From positions 75,926,907 through 75,990,906 of the forward strand of contig CM060733.1 in assembly GCA_030704615.1 (NCBI GenBank): a DNA stretch of 64,000 nucleotides, given 5' to 3'. Position numbers and translations under genes: made by a program. The notes under the pieces are model-generated. The model was given only the letters and a program-made list of their open reading frames with translations. It was not told the origin of the DNA and searched no databases. This document shows, one piece after another, positions 57,110 to 64,000 of the stretch (its first letter is position 1; each line of letters begins with the position of its first letter). The DNA comes from Takakia lepidozioides. Taxonomy: Eukaryota; Streptophyta; Takakiopsida; Takakiales; Takakiaceae.

Positions 57110-58426
57110 ATGGGGTCGGGCAAGCCGAAGCGAAAGCGGAACGGCCCAAAAGATGATGATCCCGGTGAGCCCGATGGGGGCGACGTGTCACCGAGGCGGC
57201 CGTTTGAGGAAGCGATGAATGTTTCCGAAAACGAGGCCGCTCAAGAGCGGGAGGAATCCGAGGAGTCGGAGCCCGAGGAATCCTCGAGAGCTCCGACAAA
57301 CCAAGAGATGCCTCCCATGCCAGCAGCCTTTTGGGAAGGGTTGTTGGCGCAGTTTGGCGGGCGTTGAAAGACGTGTTGAAGGCGGCTAATGCCACTTCCA
57401 CTAAGGCAAAGTTTAAGGTGAAGCCTAAGGAACCCGGCACCTTTGAGGGCGTTCGAAACCGAAGGCACTCAACACCTGGCTCCTGGAGCTAGAGCAGTAC
57501 TTCCGGGCGGCCAAGTTGAGTGACGAGGATCGGGTGGAAGTGGCTCCCACCTATTTGAGGGGCTATGCTCAACAATGGTGGCAGAAACGCCTTCACGACC
57601 GAGGCCCAAGCCCGGAAACCTTGAACTGGAGTGGGTTCAAGGAATTGATGAAGAGACAGTTTGTGCCCCTCAACGCATCCTGGCTTGCCCGGGACAAGAT
57701 GAGGAATTTGAAGCAAACAGATGACATTCGGGGGTATGTCCAGGCTTTCAATGTGCTGTTGCTCGAAGTCGCGGACATGGCAGAACCAGAAATGGTCTTC
57801 AACTTTGTGGCGGGACTGGCCCCATGGGCTAGGCGGAAGTTGGAGGAGAAGCCACCCAAGACTTTGAACGAGGCAATTGAGAGAGCTGAATGTTTCTCGG
57901 ATGTCCCTAGGGGTGAGAGACAAGGCCGTACGGAGCTGAACCACAAGAAGACCCGGCGGGAAGGTGACTCCTCCCGACCGGAAAAGAAGTGGGATAGGCC
58001 ACGCGGCGAAAATGGCACGTGGAAATCGAAGGGAGGGCCTTCACACGTCAAGGCGGCACCCGGTGCTTCGAAAGGAAAAGCGGGTGGAGCGGCTTATGGC
58101 GGACAGAAGGCGACCTTTGATGGAGTGTGTTTCAATTGCGGGGAGCCCGGGCACATGGCCAAGAAGTGCACGAAGCCCCGGCAATTGAACATGACTCGGG
58201 CGACCACGGAGCTGTCGGAAGATACCATCAGTCGTTTGGTGGAAGCGGTAGTCGCCAGGACTTGCAAGGTAGGCAACTATTCTTGTGAGTTGTATCAGGA
58301 AACTGGCGCCCTGCGTAAAGGGAGTCAGTTATTGTTCGTGGATGGGATAATATCCGGAACTAACGTGTCGTTGTTGGTGGACACAGGAGCGTCGCACTCC
58401 TTCATGACGCGGCGGCGGCGCGAAAG
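57110..58426 (+). pseudogene. chromovirus Gag and protease start, three frameshifts
   Basis: ATG at 57110 opens MGSGKPKRKRNGPKDDDPGE. The capsid core (LSDEDRVEVAPTYLRGYAQQ, FNFVAGLAPWARRKLEEKPP) and the CCHC knuckle VCFNCGEPGHMAKKC (58130) are clear, and the protease loop is [13 protein letters not shown] (58380). Comparison with the truncated copy shows bases missing after FGG (about 57360), in the RNRK-TLNTW stretch (about 57463) and just after the protease loop (about 58410). The frame therefore cannot be read through without recoding. The chromovirus family normally uses one long frame here. Confidence 0.88.
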
Positions 58427-61400
58427 TTGGGACTCCCGACAAGTGACGTGGGGGCCTCTATTGAGGTGCGCTCTGCCAAAGGAGAACCTCAGTTGGCGAC
58501 AAGGTTGGCGTTTGATGTTCCTCTTCAACTGGGGAGTTGGGAGGGACGTGAGAACTTCACTATCTGCGAGATCGATGGAGTGGATCTCATTTTGGGGATG
58601 ACCTTTTTGAGCAAATCCGGAGCGGTCATAGATGGCCGCAAGAGAGTAGTCACGCTGCCATGTGGGAATGGTGGCGAGGTTTTACGAGTGTCGGAAACGC
58701 CCAAATCCGTGGGAGGGCGAATAAACCTTCTGTCAGCAAAGGAGTGGGCCGTGGAGGAGGCACACGAGTCCCAGTTTTTGCTTTACATTAGAGAAGTGAA
58801 AGGAGAAGGCGATGGGGAGCCGAGCCCAGATTGGATCAAGGGGATTTTGGAGAAATACCAGGATGTGATGCCGGAGGATTTACCAAGCGGCTTGCCACCG
58901 CGAAGAGGAGTTGACCACAAGATTGAGGTGATACCGGGATCGGAACCGCCTGCCAAGGCGCCCTACCGGTTGAGCCACAGAGAGTTGGTCGAGCTGAAGA
59001 CTCAGCTCAAGGATCTAATGTCAAAGGGGTACATCCGGCCGAGTAAGTCACCTTACGGAGCCCCGGTGCTATTCGCAGACAAGAAGGATGGGACGCTGCG
59101 GATGTGTGTCGATTACAGGGCTTTGAATAAGGTGACTATCAAAAACCGGTACCCTTTGCCAAGGATCGACGACCTCTTCGATCGGTTGGCAGGAGCGAAG
59201 TATTTCAGCCGGATCGACTTGCGCTCCGGCTATCACCAAATTCGGGTGGCAGAAGGAGATGAGGAGAAGACCGCGTGCAGGACAAGGTATGGTTCATATG
59301 AGTTCTTGGTGATGCCTTTTGGGCTCACCAATGCACCAGCGACATTTAGCACGCTGATGAACAGCCTTTTCCAGGAGTGGTTGGATGACTTTGTGATCGT
59401 GTACATCGACGACATCTTGGTGTACTCGAAAACAAAGGAGGAGCACCTGGAGCACCTCAAAAGGGTGTTCCAAAAATTGCGGGAAGGGAAGCTGTATGCC
59501 AAAGCTTCAAAGTGCGAATTCGGGGTCACAAAAGTGGAGTTCCTGGGGCATGTGATTACACAGGATGGGATCAAAATGGATGACAGAAAGGTGAGGGCGA
59601 TCTTGGACTGGGAGCCTCCGACTTCGGTCCCGGGAGTGCGATCCTTCCTAGGACTCGCCTCCTATTACCGGAAGTATGTGAGAAATTTCGCCAAGATCGC
59701 GGGGCCGCTGTCGGACCTTCTGTGTAAATCCAAAGTCTGGGTATGGAACACATTTTGTGGCCAAGCTTTTGCTGAATTGAAGCAGCGGATGACGGAAGCT
59801 CCAGTCTTGAAAATCCCGGAGTTCGATCGTCCGTTTGAGATTCATACAGATGCATCGGACTTCGCGATTGGGGGTGTACTTATGCAAGATGGACGACCAG
59901 TGGCTTACGAAAGTAAGAAACTGAATGAAGTGGAGCGACGGTGGCCGACGCACGAAAAAGAGATGAAGGCGGTGGTGCATTGCCTTGAACTCTGGCGCCA
60001 CTATGTTGGTTCCAACCCAGTGAAGGTGTTCACGGACAATGTCACGGTGAAGTATTTTGCCACGCAGCCCAAGTTGTCCCCAAAACAACTTAGGTGGCAA
60101 GATACTTTGGCAGTGTTCGACGTGGATATCCAGTACAAACCGGGACGGGACAATGTGGTGGCCGATGCTTTAAGTAGAAAGCAGCAGCTCTTGTTGGTGT
60201 ACAAGGGCGAGACGGCGCTCCAAAGGAAGATCCGGAAGGCTTGCCGGAAGGATGAGCTGGCAAAGCGCGTGATGCAGGACTTGAGAATGGGGGTTAAATC
60301 GCAGTTCCACTTGCAAAAAGGACTGCTCCGGTATAAGCAAAAACGTCTCTATGTGCCAAAGGGAGGGATCAGAGATAGCCTCTTGAGAGAATGCCATGAT
60401 AGCCTGCTTGCGGGCCACGGCGGAGCCAAGCGCACTGCGGCACTCTTGAAGAAAGAGTATTTCTGGCCCAAACTGAGGGAGGAGGCAGAGGAGTATGTCA
60501 AGACATGCACCACATGCCAACAAAACCGGAGCGAGTACAAAAAGCAAGCGGGGCTGTTACAACCCTTGCCGATTCCAGAGGGGACTTGGGAAAGCGTCTC
60601 GATGGATTTCATGACTGCTATGCCGCTGTCAAAAGGATTCGATGCAATCATGGTGGTGGTAGATAGGTTCAGTAAAATGGCCCATTTCATCCCCACCAAG
60701 GAGACGGCAACGGCGCAGGAGACAGGGCGACTTTACTTCGCCCACGTCTTAAAGCATCATGGAGTCCCGAAGGATATTGTCTCGGACCGCGACCCAAAGT
60801 TTACGAGTAAATTTTGGAGAGCACTTTGGAAGAAGATGGGGACGAGGCTGAAGATGAGCACCGCCTTCCGACCTACGACGGACGGCCAAACGGAAAGAGT
60901 GAATTCCGTAGTGAAGCAATTCTTGCGGAATTACGTGTCGGCAGACCAATCAGACTGGATGGAACACTTAGACGCGGCAGAGTTCTGTTATAATAACACA
61001 GAACACTCCGCGACGGGAGTTTCCCCTTTTGTGTTGGTCTATGGAAAAGCACCTCTGGTGCCGACAAGTTGGGCCGCCCAGGACGTTGAGGAACCGGCAG
61101 TAGCGGCGGTGCTGGAAGAACGCGAGCGTTTGTTGAAGCTCGCAAAGTACAACATTGCCAAAGCTAGGAAACGGTATGAAAGGCAGGCGAATCGGAAGCG
61201 GAGGGAAGTGAAGTTTGAGGCAGGCACAGAGGTCTGGTTGAACATCAAGAATTTTCGACTACCTCCGGAAGTGAGTCCGAAGTTCGTACCTCCGTATGCG
61301 GGTCCCTTTCGCATTCGGAGGGTTATGAATGAGGATGTGTATGAATTGGAGCTGCCGGCAAACAGCAAGGTGCACCCAGTATTCCATGTCTCCCTTTTGA

Positions 61401-61669
61401 AGCCTTACTTCAAAGATGAAGCACGTCCGAATCGGCAGCAAGTGTTGCGTCCGCCACCTATGCTGTTGGATCATGAAAATGAACCCGAGTACGAGGTGGA
61501 GGCAATACTTAAGTCGAGGAGGTTCAAGAACCGAGAAACGGAGTATCTCGTCAAATGGAAGGGCTATCATCTTGTGGAGGCATCTTGGGTGCGTGCCTCA
61601 GAAATGGGAAACGCATCCGAGGCAGTTGCAGCGTTCGAAGGGCGACCTCAAAAGCGGAAGAAACGTTGA
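58427..61669 (+). CDS. chromovirus Pol: protease end, RT, RNase H, integrase, chromodomain
   Basis: 1080 open codons, though the start is inside protease (the true start is upstream, in gag). Protease end: [14 protein letters not shown], about residues 180-340: [44 protein letters not shown], and the catalytic [10 protein letters not shown] near residue 325. RNase [17 protein letters not shown] and [19 protein letters not shown]. Integrase: [10 protein letters not shown] and CTTCQQN (HHCC finger, about 655-705), then D,D,E in [21 protein letters not shown] and TDGQTERVN (about 725-820). Chromodomain near 1020-1058: [29 protein letters not shown], which directs integration to modified chromatin. 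The C-terminus is basic. Confidence 0.95.
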   Translation: MGLPTSDVGASIEVRSAKGEPQLATRLAFDVPLQLGSWEGRENFTICEIDGVDLILGMTFLSKSGAVIDGRKRVVTLPCGNGGEVLRVSETPKSVGGRINLLSAKEWAVEEAHESQFLLYIREVKGEGDGEPSPDWIKGILEKYQDVMPEDLPSGLPPRRGVDHKIEVIPGSEPPAKAPYRLSHRELVELKTQLKDLMSKGYIRPSKSPYGAPVLFADKKDGTLRMCVDYRALNKVTIKNRYPLPRIDDLFDRLAGAKYFSRIDLRSGYHQIRVAEGDEEKTACRTRYGSYEFLVMPFGLTNAPATFSTLMNSLFQEWLDDFVIVYIDDILVYSKTKEEHLEHLKRVFQKLREGKLYAKASKCEFGVTKVEFLGHVITQDGIKMDDRKVRAILDWEPPTSVPGVRSFLGLASYYRKYVRNFAKIAGPLSDLLCKSKVWVWNTFCGQAFAELKQRMTEAPVLKIPEFDRPFEIHTDASDFAIGGVLMQDGRPVAYESKKLNEVERRWPTHEKEMKAVVHCLELWRHYVGSNPVKVFTDNVTVKYFATQPKLSPKQLRWQDTLAVFDVDIQYKPGRDNVVADALSRKQQLLLVYKGETALQRKIRKACRKDELAKRVMQDLRMGVKSQFHLQKGLLRYKQKRLYVPKGGIRDSLLRECHDSLLAGHGGAKRTAALLKKEYFWPKLREEAEEYVKTCTTCQQNRSEYKKQAGLLQPLPIPEGTWESVSMDFMTAMPLSKGFDAIMVVVDRFSKMAHFIPTKETATAQETGRLYFAHVLKHHGVPKDIVSDRDPKFTSKFWRALWKKMGTRLKMSTAFRPTTDGQTERVNSVVKQFLRNYVSADQSDWMEHLDAAEFCYNNTEHSATGVSPFVLVYGKAPLVPTSWAAQDVEEPAVAAVLEERERLLKLAKYNIAKARKRYERQANRKRREVKFEAGTEVWLNIKNFRLPPEVSPKFVPPYAGPFRIRRVMNEDVYELELPANSKVHPVFHVSLLKPYFKDEARPNRQQVLRPPPMLLDHENEPEYEVEAILKSRRFKNRETEYLVKWKGYHLVEASWVRASEMGNASEAVAAFEGRPQKRKKR

Positions 61670-62575
61670 TGGGGACATCAACCTTGGAGTGTGGGGGAGG
61701 AAATGCATACTTAGCCCGGTTTAGCTAGCTCAGGAATCCGATTGCAAAAACTTGTATTGTACAAAAATTTGTTATAAAGGAAATGGGTTCCAAATATTGT
61801 GCGTCCTATTGTGTTTGAAATGGTGATGCATGGTGTGGTTGACTAGTGTGTAGAATGCATGCTAGCTTACAAAAGTAGGAGAGGTAAATTGGAGTTAATC
61901 GTGTGTTTGCGCAGTGCCGAAATCGGGTGACTCCCATCCAAGGGGCAAGGAAACTTGCGCCTTATTTGGGAGTTCACGTGCTAGTGCGCACCTGGCGCGT
62001 GCGCGTACTATAACTGCGCTACCGAGGGGGTTGCCTTGTAGTGCGGGCTAACGCGGAAGCTACGTGCTTCCGTTCACGTACTATAATCGTGTAGCCTCGG
62101 GACGAAGTCGTAGTGCGGCTTCGGCGTGTTCCTGTACCTCAGGCCAGCATTCCAAGGCGGACCCAATTGTAGTGATTGGGGCGCACGGTTGGTTCAAGGT
62201 TATCTTCCTAGTCAAAGAGGGTTCCAGGTGAACCCTTGCTCAAGGTGATGCCAAAAGCGGCATCATGAGCGATCGCAAGCAATGTTGTTGCAGTAAGGCG
62301 ATTCGATCCTCGGGAGGATCGTTCCTTGGCCTTGAAGTAGGCCAAGAAGAGTGCACTGGGAGGAGCTGGAGAGGCTCCACCCTTGGCCGGGACTTGGAGG
62401 AAGTCGGCCGAACTAGCTAGTGGAGAGTGGAGTCAAGTGTGGGGTTTGGTTCTTTGCCATGGGACGCCATGGTACGGAAACAAACTCCTTGATGTGGGAC
62501 GCCACAACTTGGATGTTCGTTTCTACAAAATGGACAAGTCGATGAGGACATCGACTCCCTGTTGGTAGGGGTGTG
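61670..62575 (+). other. non-coding 3' region of the chromovirus
   Basis: 906 bp with no domain-bearing frame. It holds a GTGGGGGAGGA purine tract just after pol (about 61690), and two related CGTACTATAA-(C/T)-G-TA-C segments at about 62005 and 62077. The purine tract directly before the LTR (GTTGGTAGGGGTG) is weak. Confidence 0.6.
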
Positions 62576-63298
62576 TGTCGCGGCCCTTTGCCTTGAGGGC
62601 AGGGGTCGGGACACATGAGGGGCTGCCCCTGTGGTGGGGGCAGCGGCGACGATAGGTATGGGGGGCTGAAGCACCCTTGAGTGCCCAAGGCACTCAAGGA
62701 GGCGGAGGCGCTCACTAGGTGGAGCCCCGCACACCGGGTTGCGGTGGAGGTGGCTCCACAAGGGGTGGTGGTAGCTTAGTGGGACTTAGTGGGGGTGGCA
62801 TAGGACTCACCATGGGGTGGAGACCTCGAGGTGGGAGTCGTGGGGAGTCTTGGGACTCATCATGGTCCATTGGGGCCGCGGTGAGTGGGCCAAGACTCAC
62901 CGCGACTCACCACCGGGAGTCGAGGGTTTTCGTGGTGGTTCGCCATAAAATGGCATGGCTGGTTATGAAACCCCCGCGGACAGCTACAGAAGTATATATA
63001 GGGAGTAGTAACCCCGAGAACGGTGCAAGCCCGTTGGTGACCAAAAACTAGTGAGTAATCGTGCGAGCCGGAAAGCGACCAAAGAGTGGGGAGCTGTTCC
63101 GGACTGCCATCTACCAAAGGGAATTCTCCTAGTCCCAAATAGGTGGAGGGTTTTAGAGGAAGCGAATGGGGACCGTTATGTCCCGGTGAGTAGCCGAAAC
63201 TCCAAGTTGGCCCGGCGGCCAGGTTGGGAGTCAGGCGCGCGCATCAAAGCGGTTAACTATGACTTGAAGGGGAGTTTACCGAAGTGAGGTGCGCGACA
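62576..63298 (+). repeat. 3' LTR of the chromovirus
   Basis: 723 bp, aligning end to end with 56333-57054. Differences include the number of Gs near 62608, an inserted base near 62650, and substitutions near 62860, 63060, 63168 and 63188. Confidence 0.95.
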
Positions 63299-63713
63299 AC
63301 ACATCCCTCATGGCACACTTCACATCTTGCACACCAGACCCTCTTGTGGAGGAGGATAACCAAGTTCCAGCGTGGGAACTCTTTAGGCACGATTTCACCA
63401 ATTGCACTGTATCGGATGGATTCAGAAGCTGGGAGCCGCCACTCTTTGCCCTTTCCGAAATCTGCATGTAGAATGACGGCACTTTCCAGAAAATTCCCAT
63501 AAGCATCCTTCGTCTCCTCTTCCAAAAACACCGTTCCCGGGCGGAGCCCAAACTTCACACACAAGTACTGTTCAGTGACAATCGCAACTCCTTGGTCGCA
63601 GGGTATTTTTGCGTTTAGAGAATCAGGATGGAAGTACACGTTTATCCAAACACGAGAGTCCATGTTGAAGACAACAACTCTCGGTACGCTCCGCAGCGAA
63701 GTCCTGCAATGAG
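63299..63713 (-). pseudogene. 5' part of the SWIM transposase-like gene, cut off by the chromovirus
   Basis: The minus-strand open stretch after a good acceptor (CATTGCAG at about 63714) reads VVVFNMDSRVWINVYFHPDS, YLCVKFGLRPGTVFLEEET, and CARCEVCHEGC at the insertion point. On the other side of the element, at 56332, the frame resumes with HLFTSREAQ. With one ACACA copy discounted the codons join without a shift, so the element split an intact exon. The start of the gene is not identified; sequence to the window edge (for example HDRDVHPDFGVEIHEKA, about 63935) may be an earlier exon. Confidence 0.75.
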
Positions 63714-64000
63714 AAGAGAGTGTCCTACATAATACCACAATCATTTTCTGGGGGATTCTGTATCCAACATGATGGGTGATCAGTGCAGGTATGGATGAAG
63801 GTGTGTAACGTACGTGACAAATACGGACGACCACAACAAATTCACATCGAAAATTGGGTGCCTGAATTGTGATGTACCACCAGTTGGGCTACAATAAATC
63901 AGGCCTTCTCATGAATTTCGACACCAAAATCCGGATGAACATCTCTGTCATGTAACAGATTTGGAAGCCACGGGATGAATTCCAGCGACAGAATTCGGAA

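Larger units (their letters stand above)
56333..63298 (+). mobile_element. complete chromovirus (Ty3/gypsy) with both LTRs
   Basis: 6966 bp bounded by TG...CA LTRs of 722 and 723 bp with ACACA duplications on both sides. The LTRs differ at roughly eight to ten sites by eye (about 1.2 percent), so the insertion is fairly young. The family is a chromovirus: Gag, protease, RT, RNase H, integrase and a C-terminal chromodomain, with an initiator-Met primer site. Gag-protease carries three one-base deletions (about 57360, 57463 and 58410), but the 1080-codon pol frame is intact. Confidence 0.95.

Overview
The window is nuclear DNA from a plant-lineage eukaryote, most likely a streptophyte (charophyte) alga such as Chara. 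This is inferred from plant-type genes with GT-AG introns, a PLS-like PPR remnant, a chromovirus primed by initiator-Met tRNA, long non-coding stretches and heavy loading with LTR retrotransposons. There is no rRNA, tRNA or bacterial operon structure that I can see, and a 500-N assembly gap lies at 33069-33568.

Layout. 1-1798: last exons of a YIP1/YIPF5-family Golgi membrane protein gene. 1799-5640: intergenic. 5640-16480: a 5'-truncated Ty3/gypsy element (gag-pol plus a long coiled-coil ORF after integrase), abutting a leader fragment of another family. 17909-38561: three paralogues (A, C, B) of an unusual intron-rich gene family. They combine a ParB-like domain (DGNHR motif) with a C-terminal module laid out like a beta-class DNA amino-methyltransferase. 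A and B are visibly decayed; C, on the minus strand and head-to-head with B across the gap, is best preserved. A PPR pseudogene lies between A and C. All three paralogues carry palindromic hairpin DNA in what appears to be the same intron, but the hairpin sequence differs completely in each.

39350-41546 is a truncated chromovirus. 41648-50600 is a decayed minus-strand Ty3/gypsy element with the order gag, protease, cytosine-5 DNA methyltransferase, RT, RNase H, integrase, PHD finger. The methyltransferase has motifs I, IV, VI, VIII, IX and X. The PHD finger is a full C4HC3 set ending the pol reading frame. This block is flanked by identical 102-bp direct repeats. 52428-52652 is a LUC7-like exon. 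53084-63713 is a minus-strand SWIM zinc-finger, MULE-like transposase gene, split by a complete chromovirus (56333-63298, LTRs of 722/723 bp, 5-bp target duplication).

How the parts relate. The window is a nest of mobile elements in which DNA-methylation chemistry recurs: a cytosine methyltransferase with a histone reader inside a retrotransposon, and a multicopy ParB plus adenine/N4-type methyltransferase-like family. The candidates for a previously undescribed system are (i) the DNMT-plus-PHD retrotransposon and (ii) the ParB-methyltransferase family with its intronic hairpins. Retrotransposon-borne cytosine methyltransferases have been reported in charophytes and dinoflagellates, so the principle of (i) is not new; the reader-writer combination is what needs checking. 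Many reading frames carry single-base indels, so each coding call is either a decayed copy or affected by assembly error.
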